Below, in pieces: positions 47,377 to 57,268 of a stretch of DNA of 64,000 nucleotides. The notes beneath the pieces were generated by a model that searched no databases, was not told where the DNA came from, and saw only the letters and a list, made by a program, of their open reading frames with translations. Positions within the stretch are counted from its first letter, which is position 1. Each line of letters starts with the position of its first letter. This DNA is from AP-15 sp963698995. GTDB lineage: Bacteria > Pseudomonadota > Alphaproteobacteria > ATCC43930 > CGMCC-115725. Made by a program: the position numbers and the translations under genes. The stretch spans positions 1-64,000 of the forward strand of contig CAVOTD010000053.1 in the NCBI GenBank assembly GCA_963698995.1. The letters run 5' to 3'.

Positions 47377-48483
47377 GCCGCCCGGGAGAGGATATTCTAT
47401 TCAACTGCCTACCGCCGGGAACCGAACCGCAGGCCGGGCGCTTTCCCGGCCCTGCGCACGCACGCGGCAAATGGTTTGCGCTCGACATTCATTGCCACGT
47501 GCGCTGCGAGAAGGCGGCAGCAATGGTCGAGGGTAATGCGAACGTGTCGCGGTGGTTTCTCGAAACTTCGGCCAATCAGCGCAGCCGGGAGATCAACCGG
47601 CAGAACGGCGTGCGGACCGGCGCCCAGGGCAGCTCGCCCGAAAAGCGGATCGAGGACATGGATCGGATGGGGATCGACATCCAGGCGATCTCGCCGGCGC
47701 CGCGCCAGACCTATTACGGCGCCGACCCCGATCTCGGGCTCGAAGCCTCGCGCGCGATCAACGATTTTATTGCCGATATCTGCGGCCGCTACCCGGACCG
47801 CTTTGTCGGCCTCGGGACCGTGCCGTTTCAGGCTCCCGAGCTGGCGGTCGCCGAACTCGACCGGCTGCACAAATCGCTGGGCTTCCGCGGCATCGAGATC
47901 ATGACCCATGTCGCCGGCGAGGATCTGTCGGCCGAGCGCTTCCGCAAGATCTTCGCGCGCTGCGAGGAGCTCGGCCTCGTCGTCTTTATGCATCCCGACG
48001 GGTTTACCGAAGCCGGACGGCTGGCCGAGCATTACTTCAACAACGTCATCGGCAACCCGCTCGATTCGACGGTCGCTCTTCATCACCTGATCTTCGGCGG
48101 CGTGCTTGCCGATCACCCCAATCTCAAGCTCGTCGTGGCGCATGGCGGCGGGTTCCTGCCGGCCTATTCGGGCCGCATCGACCATGCCGCGGCGGCGCGG
48201 CCCGATTGCTGCGAGCGCATCCAGCCGGATGCCGACCACCTATCTGAAGCGGGTCTATTTCGACGCGCTCGTCTATACCCACCACCAGCTCGACTACCTC
48301 GTCGAGCAGTATGGCGCCGATCACATCCTGATGGGCACCGATTATCCCGCCGATATGGGCGAGGTCGACCCGATCGGCATGATCGAGGGCACGCCGGGGA
48401 TCGACGATGTCGAGCGCCGCGCCATCCTCGGCCGCAATGCCGCGCGGCTGCTCAACCTCGAAATCCCCGTGACCTCACGCTAG
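47373..48483 (+). CDS. Amidohydrolase family protein (ACMSD-like), copy 2, 1-bp frameshift
   Basis: About 369 aa once corrected. Close paralogue of the gene before it, with the same ligands (DIHCHV; VFMHPDGF; VVAHGGGFLPAYSG; GTDYPADMG). An extra C at 48235-48236 shifts the frame after CCERIQ; the next frame continues MPTTYLKRVYFDALVYTHHQ to the end. Start overlaps the upstream stop (ATGA), so the two are coupled and the products may form a heteromer or act in sequence. Duplication is inferred from the high similarity. Confidence 0.85.
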
Positions 48484-48495
48484 AGTGATCGCGAG

Positions 48496-48804
48496 ATGGC
48501 GATCATGCTGGCTAAGACCTACGCTGCGTTAAAGGCAGCCGGGGCCCCCGAGGAGGATGCCGTTGCTGCAGCGGAAGAGCTTGCCAACTACGAAAACCGC
48601 TTAACCTCAATCGACAACCGGTTATCCATCATCGAAGCACGCGCGACAAATTTGGAAAGCGGGCTCACTCAATTTCGGGCCGACGTCAATGCTCGCTTCT
48701 CGGACGTCGGCGCTCGGTTCACGATGCTGACCTGGGCAGTTGGGATCAACGCAGCGGCGACGATTGCGATCCTGGGCGTATTGCTCAGGGGCCACGGACC
48801 CTAG
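48496..48804 (+). CDS. Small coiled-coil membrane protein
   Basis: A 102-aa protein. Residues about 20-65 form a heptad-rich coiled coil (LTSIDNRLSIIEARATNLES and onward), followed by one C-terminal membrane span, MLTWAVGINAAATIAILGVL. The layout resembles DUF1640/CCDC90-like proteins but no role is known. It lies 12 bases after the second amidohydrolase and 35 before the next gene, so it may be cotranscribed. Confidence 0.55.
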   Translation: MAIMLAKTYAALKAAGAPEEDAVAAAEELANYENRLTSIDNRLSIIEARATNLESGLTQFRADVNARFSDVGARFTMLTWAVGINAAATIAILGVLLRGHGP

Positions 48805-48839
48805 CCACGACATGATCAATCAGGTTACCGGGAGGAAAG

Positions 48840-50336
48840 ATGAAATTTCTGACTGATGAACAGCTGAACGAGTTATCTCCGGCCGAGACATCGTCCTTCC
48901 CGTCGCCGGTGCCGACCCAGATCGTGTCGAGCGACGAATATTTGCCGGTGCCGCAAACCGCAAAGCAGCGCGAGGTCGAGGCCCGGCTCAAGGAGCTGAG
49001 CGACCGGCTCGCCCGGCGGCAGGGAATGTCGCGGCGGCGCTTCTTCCAGACCGCCTCGGGCATGGCGGCCTCGTTTCTGGTCATGAACCAGGTCTTTGGC
49101 CGCCTCTTCGAGGTCAGCGCGGCCGAGGCGGCGACGCCCGACATCGCGGCCGAGCGCGCCCAGGGATTGTCGAAACAATTCGTCATCGACGGCCACACCC
49201 ACTTCCTGCGCGACGACACCAGACTGACCGGGTTCATCAAGGCGCGCGACGCGGTCGGCAAGGCCGGCTGGAACCAGGAGCTCGCCGGCAAGGAGCAGAC
49301 CATCGAGGACCTGAAATACGCCAATTACATCAAGGAAATTTACCTGGACAGCGACACCAAGGTCGCCTTGCTGTCCAACTCTCCCTCCGAGGTGCCGGAG
49401 GATTGGTTCATCCCGCAGGAGCAGGTCTTCAAGACGCGCGAGCGGGTCAACCAAGAGGCCGGCTCGCGCCGCATGATGGCGCATTTCACGATCACCCCGG
49501 GCTGGCCGGGTTGGCTCGAGCAGGTCGATCAGGCGATCGAGGTCTACAAACCCAATTCGTGGAAGGGCTACACGGTCGGCGACAACACCCACAAGGAGCT
49601 CGCCCACTACCCGTACCGTCTCGACGACGAAAAACTGATGTATCCGTTCTACGAGAAGGCGGCGAAATCGGGGATCAAGAACGTCTGCATCCATAAAGGG
49701 TTGTTCGCGCCGGCGGTCGAGGAGAAGTTCCCGCGCCTGCGGCCTTATGCCGATGTCGGTGATGTCGGCAAGGCCGCCAAGGATTGGCCGCAGCTCAATT
49801 TCCTGATCTATCACTCGGCCTATCGCTGGATCGGGGCGGCTCCGGCCGAGGGCATGGCGGAGTTCGACCGGACCGGCCGCAGCTCGTGGACCAGTGATCT
49901 CGCCGAGATCCCGGAGAAATACGGCGTCACCAACGTCTATGGCGATTTGGGGCAGCTCTTCGCCTGGACCGCGGTCGCCGAGCCGCGGCTCGCTGCGGCA
50001 TTGATGGGGATGCTGGTCAAGGGGCTCGGCGCCGACCATGTGCTATGGGGCACCGATGCGGTGTGGACCGGCGCACCGCAATGGCAGATCGAGGGGCTAC
50101 GGCGCCTCGAAATTCCCGAAGAAATGCAGAAGCGATACGGCTTCAAACCGCTCGGGCCGGCCGACGGTCCGGTCAAGAACGGGGTCTTCGCCGAGAACGC
50201 CGTGCGCCTCTACAATTTCGACAAGCATGCCGCGCTCGCCAATCCCGACCGCTTTGCCGCGCTGAAGGCGGACTACATCAAGAACGGCCCGGGCCGCAGC
50301 AATCTGCGCTACGGCTATGTCCGCAATTCGGGCTGA
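48840..50336 (+). CDS. Amidohydrolase family protein with twin-arginine motif
   Basis: A 498-aa protein, the third amidohydrolase of the cluster. A twin-arginine motif, SRRRFFQ, followed by TASGMAASFLVMN begins at residue 64 and not at the extreme N-terminus. Either the true start is nearer (ATG at about 49026) or the first 60 residues are a cytoplasmic extension; GGAGGAAAG before 48840 favours the long form. The barrel has DGHTHF (His119, His121), IHKGLF, YHSAYR and the Asp in LWGTDAVW. If exported by Tat it would act in the periplasm on a cofactor-loaded enzyme. Substrate unknown. Confidence 0.8.
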   Translation: MKFLTDEQLNELSPAETSSFPSPVPTQIVSSDEYLPVPQTAKQREVEARLKELSDRLARRQGMSRRRFFQTASGMAASFLVMNQVFGRLFEVSAAEAATPDIAAERAQGLSKQFVIDGHTHFLRDDTRLTGFIKARDAVGKAGWNQELAGKEQTIEDLKYANYIKEIYLDSDTKVALLSNSPSEVPEDWFIPQEQVFKTRERVNQEAGSRRMMAHFTITPGWPGWLEQVDQAIEVYKPNSWKGYTVGDNTHKELAHYPYRLDDEKLMYPFYEKAAKSGIKNVCIHKGLFAPAVEEKFPRLRPYADVGDVGKAAKDWPQLNFLIYHSAYRWIGAAPAEGMAEFDRTGRSSWTSDLAEIPEKYGVTNVYGDLGQLFAWTAVAEPRLAAALMGMLVKGLGADHVLWGTDAVWTGAPQWQIEGLRRLEIPEEMQKRYGFKPLGPADGPVKNGVFAENAVRLYNFDKHAALANPDRFAALKADYIKNGPGRSNLRYGYVRNSG

Positions 50337-50364
50337 GAGCAGGAATACGAGAAGGAGGCTGACG

Positions 50365-51654
50365 ATGGTGACCCGAGCTCCATTCCTGAAGACGCGGTTT
50401 GGCGGCTATTACCACCGCGATGTCCCGGAAGAGGACGGCGAAATCACCCATGTCGGCCCGGACACCCCGTGCGGCGAATATATGCGCCGCTTCTGGCAGC
50501 CGGTCTGCTTCTCCGACGATTTGCAGGATCTGCCGTATCGCGTCAGAATTCTCGGCGAGGATCTGGTGGCGTTCCGTGACCGCAGCGGCGCCGCAGGCCT
50601 CTTGGAGCTGCATTGTCCGCACCGCGGCACGTCGCTCGAGTTCGGGCTGATCGGCGACCGGGGGATCCGCTGCTGCTACCATGGCTGGCTCTTCGGCGTC
50701 GACGGGACGATCTTGGAAACCCCGGGGGAGCCGGCGGACAGCACCCTGAAAGACCGGCTCTTCCACGGCGCCTATCCGATCCATGAGGCCCACGGCGTCG
50801 TCTTCGCCTATATGGGGCCGCCGGAGCAGCGGCCGCCTTTCCCGGCCTATGACAGCTTCAGCCGGCCGGGCTATCGGCTGATCCCGGGCCGCAAGTACTT
50901 CTATCCGTGCAATTGGCTGCAGATCATGGAGAACACCATGGATCCGGCCCACACGGCGTTTCTCCATACGATCGTCAGTGGCGCGGTGTTCACCAACGAG
51001 TTTGGCGTATTGCCGGAGTTGGAGTTCGCCGAGACCCCGATCGGCATGATCTACATCGCGACCCGGCGGGTCGGCGACAATGTCTGGGCGCGGATGGTGG
51101 AAGCGGTGTTGCCCAATTTGCAGCAGGTCGCGCCGATCTGGGAAGACGGCCACCGCGAGCATCCGTTCAGCGGCCCGATGATGAGCCGCTGGAATGTGCC
51201 ATTGGACGACACCAATACGATGCTGATCGAACTGCGGCATGTCAGCGAGACCGACGGCGTCACCCCGGCATGGTGGGCCGACCGCGACATCATGTTGCCC
51301 GGCCAGGTCGCCGCCGAATCCTACGAGGCGGGCCAGCTGCACCCCGGCGACTTTGAGGCCCAGGTATCGCAGCGCCCGATCGCGATCCACGGCCTGGAGC
51401 ATCTCAGCGCCACCGATCGTGGAGTCAGCATGTTGCGCGGCCAGTTGCGACGCGGCATCCGGGCGGTCAAAGGCGGCGACGATCCGATGGGTCTATGCCG
51501 CGACGGCGCGGTGATCCCGACCTATTCCAACGATACGGTGGTGCGGCTGCCGCCGGCGGCGGACACGGCGGCGGACAAGCAGATCATGCGCCAGACCGGG
51601 CGCCGGCTCGCCGAAGGCTATCTGAAGGAGCCGCCGCTGATGACGGGTCGCTGA
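50365..51654 (+). CDS. Rieske (2Fe-2S) aromatic ring-hydroxylating oxygenase, alpha subunit
   Basis: A 429-aa protein. The Rieske cluster ligands are Cys84 and His86 (CPHRGTSLEFG) and Cys103 and His106 (CCYHGW). The mononuclear iron site is in ENTMDPAHTAFLH, with Asp193, His196 and His201. Length and order fit phthalate/vanillate-type three-component oxygenases, which hydroxylate or O-demethylate aromatic acids. No reductase or ferredoxin gene is adjacent, so electrons must come from elsewhere. GAAGGAGG precedes the ATG. Its 3' end overlaps the convergent MATE gene by about 70 bases. Confidence 0.9.
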   Translation: MVTRAPFLKTRFGGYYHRDVPEEDGEITHVGPDTPCGEYMRRFWQPVCFSDDLQDLPYRVRILGEDLVAFRDRSGAAGLLELHCPHRGTSLEFGLIGDRGIRCCYHGWLFGVDGTILETPGEPADSTLKDRLFHGAYPIHEAHGVVFAYMGPPEQRPPFPAYDSFSRPGYRLIPGRKYFYPCNWLQIMENTMDPAHTAFLHTIVSGAVFTNEFGVLPELEFAETPIGMIYIATRRVGDNVWARMVEAVLPNLQQVAPIWEDGHREHPFSGPMMSRWNVPLDDTNTMLIELRHVSETDGVTPAWWADRDIMLPGQVAAESYEAGQLHPGDFEAQVSQRPIAIHGLEHLSATDRGVSMLRGQLRRGIRAVKGGDDPMGLCRDGAVIPTYSNDTVVRLPPAADTAADKQIMRQTGRRLAEGYLKEPPLMTGR

Positions 51655-53045
51655 CAGCGGTCGACGGCGCGAGCAGGTAAAGCCGCAGGGTCAGCAGCAC
51701 GGCGACGACCGCGAGGCCGAGGGCAAGGCCCCACCACAGGCCGACAGCGCCGTAGCCGAGCGGAAAGGCGAGCAGCCAGCCGCCCGTGAAGCCGGCGCCC
51801 CAATAGCCGGTGATGGCCAACAGCATTGGGACAAAGGTGTCCTTGTAGCCGCGCAATGCGCCGCTGGCGACCGTCTGCATCCCGTCGAACACCTGGAACA
51901 GCGCCGCTATGGCAATCAGATGCCGCGCGATCTCGACGGTTTCGCGGTTGGCCGGGTCGGCGATGTCGAGATAGACCGCGATGACGGCCCGAGGGACAGT
52001 CCACAGCACGACCGCCGTCGCGCTCATGAACCCGACCCCGAGGGCGAGCGCAACGAAACCGGCCCGGCGCGCCATCAGCGCCCGGCCGGCGCCGAGCTCG
52101 TAGGCGACCCGGACCGTGGCCGCCTGACCGAGGCCCAGCGGCACCATAAAGGTGAAGCCCGCGCTGTTGAGGACGAGCTGGTGCGCCCCGAGCGCGGCGG
52201 CTCCCAAAAACCCGATCGCGATGCCGGCGGCAAGGAAGACGCCGAGCTCGATCCCCATCATCCCGCCGATCGGCAGGCCGAGGCGAAGCAGGCTCGCCAT
52301 CGCCGGCCGGCTGCCGGCAAAGGCGCTGCGCAGCAGCCGCAAACCCGCAAGGCCGGGCATGATGCGGGTGCTCAGCGCCAGACCGGCGAAGATCAGCCAC
52401 TGATTGATGGCGCTGGCATAGCCCGAGCCGGCGACGCCGAGCGGCAGGCATGCCGAGATGACCGTAGATCAGCACCCAGTTCAGCGCGGCATTGCCGACA
52501 ACGCAGATCAGCAGCACCGCCATTACGGCACGAATCTGCGACAGCGCAGCAAACAGGCTGCGCAGCACCGCAAAGCCGAGAAACGCCGGCCCGCCCCAGG
52601 CAATCGCCCGCAAAAAGCGGCCGATCTCGGTGACCAGCACGGCATCGTACCCCAATGCCCGGAGCAGCGGGGCCAGACTGGTCAACACGGCGATCAAGGG
52701 CAGCGCCAACAGCACGGCCAGCACCAGTCCGGCGCCGGCGATGCGCCCCGCCGCGTCGCGATCACCGCTGCCCAATGCGTGCGCGGCGAGCGGCGCCACG
52801 GCGGAAAGGATCCCCTGCAGCATGACCCCGCCGGTGAAATAAAGCATCGCGCCGAGCCCGGCGGCGGCCAGCGGCATCGCGCCGAGCCGTCCGACCATCA
52901 CTGTGTCGGTGACGCCCATCGCCATCTGCGCGAGATTGGCCGCGGCGAGCGGCGCCGCCAGCGCCAGGGTCGCGCGGAGTTCCGCGCCAATGCCAGAGGC
53001 TCTAGCCCCGCGCCTCTGCCGATCGGCTGGATCGACCGGTTCCAT
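51584..53045 (-). CDS. MATE-family efflux transporter, 1-bp frameshift
   Basis: About 486 aa once corrected, twelve membrane spans in two related halves. The first half has LAAPLAAANLAQMAMGVTDT and VMVGRLGAMPLAAAGLG; the second has LGLPIGGMMGIELGVFLAAG and GAAALGAHQLVLNSAGFTFM. An extra base near 52440-52446 shifts the frame after YGHLGMPA. It exports cationic or aromatic compounds by Na+ or H+ antiport. Facing the Rieske gene tail to tail, it may remove toxic intermediates, but that is only suggested by position. GAGAGAGAC before ATG 53045 is the better start; 53069 is possible. Confidence 0.85.
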
Positions 53046-53342
53046 CTGTCTCTCTCTCAACTCCGTCACGGCGAGCCCGCCGATCCCCGAGAGAGACCCT
53101 CCAAAAGGAAGGGCCCCGACCGGTACCGGCGGGGCCCCGTAGTGCCGCGTGTTCGTTCTGTTCAGCGCACGCGCATACCCTCAGGCCCCACGGCAAAGCC
53201 GCGCGGGTCGGCAGTCTTGATCGAGTACGGGAATGCGCAAATCATCGGCGGTTTGTAGAGCAGGAAGCGGGACACGCGTCAACAACCTGCCTCGGATGTG
53301 CTTTAATCGAAACGGCAGCCACCCCTTTTGAGAGGAGTTCGC

Positions 53343-54167
53343 ATGCCCACCATTACCACCAACGACGGCACGGAGATCTTCTACAAGGACTGGGGTTCGG
53401 GCCAGCCGATCGTGTTCAGCCACGGCTGGCCGCTGTCGGCCGATGATTGGGACACGCAGATGCTGTTCTTCCTGCATCATGGCTATCGCGTTATCGCCCA
53501 TGACCGCCGTGGCCATGGCCGCTCGACCCAGACCGCCGACGGCCACGATATGGACCATTATGCCGACGACCTGGCGGCTCTGACGGCGCATCTCGACCTG
53601 AAAAACGCCATCCATGTCGGCCATTCCACCGGCGGCGGCGAGGTGGCGCACTATCTGGGACGGCATGGCGAAAGCCGGGTGGCCAAGGCAGCGCTGATCA
53701 GCGCGGTGCCGCCGCTGATGGTGAAGACGGCGGCCAATCCGCTCGGCCTTCCCAAGGAGGTGTTCGATGGCCTGCAGGCGCAACTCGCCGCCAATCGTTC
53801 GCAATTCTATCGCGACCTGCCGGCGGGGCCGTTCTACGGCTACAACCGGCCGGGCGCGAAAGCCTCGGAGGCCGTCATCCAGAATTGGTGGCGCCAGGGC
53901 ATGATGGGCGGCGCCAAGGCGCATTACGACGGCATCGTCGCCTTTTCCCAGACCGATTTCACCGAAGACCTCAAGAAGATCACCGTCCCGGTGTTGGTCA
54001 TGCATAGCGACGACGACCAGATCGTGCCCTATGTCGCCGCCGGGCCGCTGTCCGCTAAGCTGCTGAAGAACGGAACCCTGAAAACCTACAAGGGCTTCCC
54101 GCACGGCATGCCCACGACGGAAGCGGACACGATCAATTCCGACCTGTTGGCGTTCATCAAAAGCTAG
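53343..54167 (+). CDS. Alpha/beta hydrolase, non-heme chloroperoxidase-like
   Basis: A 274-aa protein of the esterase/perhydrolase group often called non-heme chloroperoxidase. The nucleophile elbow is GHSTGGGE with Ser95; the acid is in HSDDDQIVP and the His in GFPHGMP (His254). The oxyanion region FSHGWPLSADDW and RRGHGRSTQ are typical. The start at 53343 has GAGAGGAG upstream. Cytoplasmic, monocistronic, divergent from the MATE gene. Confidence 0.9.
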   Translation: MPTITTNDGTEIFYKDWGSGQPIVFSHGWPLSADDWDTQMLFFLHHGYRVIAHDRRGHGRSTQTADGHDMDHYADDLAALTAHLDLKNAIHVGHSTGGGEVAHYLGRHGESRVAKAALISAVPPLMVKTAANPLGLPKEVFDGLQAQLAANRSQFYRDLPAGPFYGYNRPGAKASEAVIQNWWRQGMMGGAKAHYDGIVAFSQTDFTEDLKKITVPVLVMHSDDDQIVPYVAAGPLSAKLLKNGTLKTYKGFPHGMPTTEADTINSDLLAFIKS

Positions 54168-54657
54168 CCCGTGCCGGATTCAGAAAATCCCAAGTGCGGT
54201 CTGGTAATGGCTGTGCCGGCGCAACGTTGGCAAGGGGAGAAAGCTCCATGTCGGTAAAGCGCATCGTGACGAATATCGCCACGGAACAGAGAAGGTGACT
54301 GGCGCAAACAGCGACCGGCGCAAACTGCTCAACGCGCTCGCGCCGGGCGACGTGGTGACGGTGACGCGCATCGACCGCCCAGTGCGCAGCACCTTGGCAG
54401 AAACGGTGACATCTGTATTTGCCGGAGACGCTAACACGGTGATGTTGGGCAGCAGGAATTCACCAGATAAAGGGATTATTGGTTGGCATAAGAGGCCTAG
54501 ATCCCGGGAACGCCGTAGTCTGTCGAACGGGGCATGCGTCGCAATTGACCCGGAATGTTGTTGCACGATAAAGTTGCCGACCTTCCAGGCGTCGTGGCGC
54601 GGAGGTTGCGCGCATTCGCGACTGGGCGGTCGTTTACAACCCGGAGGCGTGGCGATC
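54168..54657. other. Gap holding only a recombinase fragment
   Basis: Apart from the resolvase fragment at 54290-54396 no gene-like signal was seen on either strand. Confidence 0.4.
54290..54396 (+). pseudogene. Serine recombinase (resolvase) N-terminal fragment
   Basis: About 36 residues, EKVTGANSDRRKLLNALAPG then DVVTVTRIDRPVRSTL, match the catalytic domain of resolvases and resemble the intact recombinase at 59855 (EKITGTTADRPQLRALMKKL, APGDVVITPAVDRLSRDT). The start and end of the domain are lost. It marks a past insertion. Confidence 0.65.
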
Positions 54658-55176
54658 ATGGCCGGGAAAAAGCCGAGGATCTCGGTCTCGCGGACCGGGA
54701 GCAGGAGCCGGCGGGCCATCTGGTTCTGGGTGGCGGGTCTGGCCGTGGTTGGGATCATCGTCGTCTGGCAGGTGGCGCACGGCGTCTTTGTGCAGCGCCT
54801 CAATGTTCCGGGCGTTGCCGATGTTTCGTTCACCACGAATGCCGGGAACAAGGTCGAGGCGATCGGCGAGGGGAACAGATCGGCCGTCAACGGTACCGAC
54901 AACACCGTGCTGCAGCGCGGTACCGGCAATACCGCGATTATCGGGGGCGCCCCGGTCGATTGGGGCAAGGAGCGGGAGCAAAGTGCCGAGCGGCCGCCGG
55001 CGGATCAAAGAAGGTCTGGCCAGATCCCGAGACCCGATCCCCGCCCGCAGGCGGGATCGCCCGGTCCGGGGATGGACGAAACGACCGGTTCGGAAACCGA
55101 GAGCCTCAGAGCACGGATACGGCGAGACACCGAAAAAGAGTTTGAGCGGATGGAACGAGAGGTAGATCAGCGGTAG
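54658..55176 (+). CDS. Single-span membrane protein of unknown function
   Basis: A 172-aa protein. A basic N-terminus is followed by one span, WFWVAGLAVVGIIVVWQVAH, then a short extracytoplasmic domain with Asn/Gly-rich beta-like text (FTTNAGNKVEAIGEGNRSAV, NGTDNTVLQRGTGNTAII) and a polar C-terminus with charged residues. The Asn/Gly repeats recall a short beta-helix turn. GGAGG lies about 13 bases before the ATG. No family recognised. Confidence 0.5.
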   Translation: MAGKKPRISVSRTGSRSRRAIWFWVAGLAVVGIIVVWQVAHGVFVQRLNVPGVADVSFTTNAGNKVEAIGEGNRSAVNGTDNTVLQRGTGNTAIIGGAPVDWGKEREQSAERPPADQRRSGQIPRPDPRPQAGSPGPGMDETTGSETESLRARIRRDTEKEFERMEREVDQR

Positions 55177-55215
55177 AACCCGCCGTCGCGACGCCTCGTT
55201 CCGAATACCGGAACA

Positions 55216-55288
55216 ACCTCACCCGCCTCCCCCCGGACTGTGATCCGGGCGAGGGGGACCCAGCCCGATCGGGCTGGGTGGGTGAGGG
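55216..55288. repeat. Dispersed palindromic repeat (family A)
   Basis: Starts CCTCACCCGCC and ends GGGTGGGTGAGGG, with inner hairpins CCCCGGA/TCCGGGCG and CCCAGCCCGATCGGGCTGGG. It lies between convergent genes. Confidence 0.65.
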
Positions 55289-55351
55289 TTTACCTCGCCC
55301 GGACCCCGTCGACGGCCCGGGCGCCGCATGGCGCGATGCGAGGTCGCGCCG

Positions 55352-55576
55352 TCAGGCAGCCTTTCCGCGCGCCAGGGCGTGCACGTCGGCGGTGGTCAGC
55401 GCGTTGCCGCCGATCCCCCAGTCGCCGCTTTCCACTTCCTCGACCACGCACCAGGTGACGCCGCGCATGTTCTCGCCCTCGATCGAGACCATCGCGTCGG
55501 TCAGCTTGCTGATCATCTGGCGTTTCTGTTCCTTGCTGAACACGTCCTTGATGACGCGAACCTGAATGAGCGGCAT
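55352..55576 (-). CDS. 4-oxalocrotonate tautomerase family protein
   Basis: A 74-aa protein of the tautomerase superfamily. After Met removal Pro1 (PLIQVRVIKDVFSKEQKRQM) would be the catalytic base; the segment VEEVESGDWGIGGNALTTAD fits the family. Such enzymes move double bonds in dienols from meta-cleavage of catechols. The gene is divergent from the MocR regulator, and AAGGAG lies before the ATG. The slightly long C-terminus is common in the 4-OT-like group. Confidence 0.88.
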   Translation of the reverse strand: MPLIQVRVIKDVFSKEQKRQMISKLTDAMVSIEGENMRGVTWCVVEEVESGDWGIGGNALTTADVHALARGKAA

Positions 55577-55697
55577 TGCAGTTTCTCCTTGTCGTAGCGG
55601 ATTGCGGGCCCAGCGGGATTGCTTGACACGCTCGCCATACTGCCGAACACTCTCCAGCACAGTAAGAGACAGTTTCAACGTCAGTTGGCGTAACTGT

Positions 55698-55720
55698 ACT
55701 GGTCCGGCGACCGGGCCAGT
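55698..55720. promoter_or_regulatory. Candidate MocR operator
   Basis: Inverted repeat ACTGGTCCGG - CGA - CCGGGCCAGT with one mismatch, 22 bp before the MocR start and within the 166-bp space shared with the divergent tautomerase gene. MocR-type regulators usually act on such divergent promoters. Confidence 0.5.
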
Positions 55721-55742
55721 CCACAGCGGGGCGTGAACCGGC

Positions 55743-57161
55743 ATGCTCTCATTGACTGTCAGCCGGAACAGCGACCAGCCGCTCGCCGACCAGATCGTCG
55801 CCGGCATCAAGCGGCAGATCGACGATCGGCACCTGCGGCCGGGCACCAAGCTGCCGTCGATCCGCAGCTTTGCCGAGAGCTACAATGTCAGCCGCTTCAC
55901 GGTGGTCGAGGCCTACGATCGGCTGGTCGCGATGGGCTATCTGCAGTCGCGCCGCGGCGCCGGCTTCTACACCGCGGCGGCGCCGCGCCGGCGGAGGCCG
56001 CGCATCCCGCGCCGTCCGACAACCACAAGCGCAACGAGCAACTGGTCTGGCTGATCCGCCGCCTGCTGGAGGCGGACGAAAACACGCTGCTTGCGGGCGG
56101 CCCGTGGCTGCCGAATTCGTGGCTCGACGAAGCCGGCATCCGCCAGAGCCTCAACGTGCTCGCGCGCAAGAACGGCGCCCATCTGCTCGAATACGGACAT
56201 CCGTTCGGCTATCTGCCGTTGCGCGAGCATCTCGCGCTGATGCTGGCCGGGCTCGGCATCACCGCGCATGCCGGCCAGATCCTGCTGACGCAGGGCACCA
56301 GCCAGGCGCTCGAACTCGTCATCCGCTATCTGCTCAAGCCCGGCGACGCGGCGCTGGTCGACGATCCCGGCTACTACAACATGTTCGGCAATCTGCGCCT
56401 GCAGGGCGTCGAGATGCTGGCGGTGCCGCGCAATCCCGACGGGCCGGACATCGCCGTTCTCGAAGAAGCTGGCCGCCGCGCACCGGCCAAAGGTCTATTT
56501 CACCCAGTCGGTGATGCAGAACCCGACCGGCACCGACATGAGCCCGCATGTCGCGTTCAAGGTGTTGCAGGCCGCCGAGCGCCACAACTTCACGGTCGTC
56601 GAGGACGACATCTTCTGCGATCTGCAGGTGAAGACGACGCCGCGGCTCGCGACGCTCGACCAGCTCAACCGCGTGATCTATGCGCGCAGCTTTTCCAAGA
56701 CGCTGTCGGGCAGCCTGCGCGTCGGCTTCGTCGCCTGCGCGCAGGACATCGCCAACGAGCTCGCCGACATCAAGATGCTGACCAGCATCACCACGTCGCA
56801 GTTCACCGAGCGGCTGATCTATCTGATGCTGGTGGACGGCCACTACCGCAAATATCTGTCGCGCCTGCACGAGCGGCTCGGCGAGGCGCGGCTCAATGTC
56901 GTGCGCGCCTTCGAACGCATCGGACTGGAACTGTTCGTCGAGCCCGCGGACGGCATGTTCGTCTGGGCGCGCTTCCCGCATATCGAGGACTCGCTGGCAC
57001 TGGCGGAAGCGGCGCAGCGCGACGGCATCATGCTCGCGCCCGGCACGGTGTTCCGCCCGCATCTCGAGCGCTCGCCGTGGATGCGGTTCAACGTTGCCGT
57101 CTGCGAGGACCCGCGCGTGCAGCGCTGGCTGCAGCGACTGGCGTCGAGCTCGGCGGCCTAG
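55743..57161 (+). CDS. MocR-type GntR/aminotransferase regulator, two indels
   Basis: About 472 aa once corrected. A GntR winged helix (QPLADQIVAGIKRQIDDRHL, GTKLPSIRSFAESYNVSRFT) covers residues 1-75; a linker leads to a fold type I aminotransferase domain that senses PLP or its adducts (EYGHPFGYLPLREHLALMLA, LLTQGTSQALELVIRYLL; Lys in YARSFSKTLSGSLRVGF). The frame loses one C near 55983 and gains one base near 56463, restoring the original frame. It probably controls the divergent tautomerase gene. Confidence 0.85.
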
Positions 57162-57268
57162 CGAATAGGCTGACGCGTGACCCATTGGTGCGGGTGCGCC
57201 AGCATGCCTGTCGTGGCTCGATCTTCACCGCCCGGTCTGCCCGAGCTGCGCACGGAACATGCGGCCGC

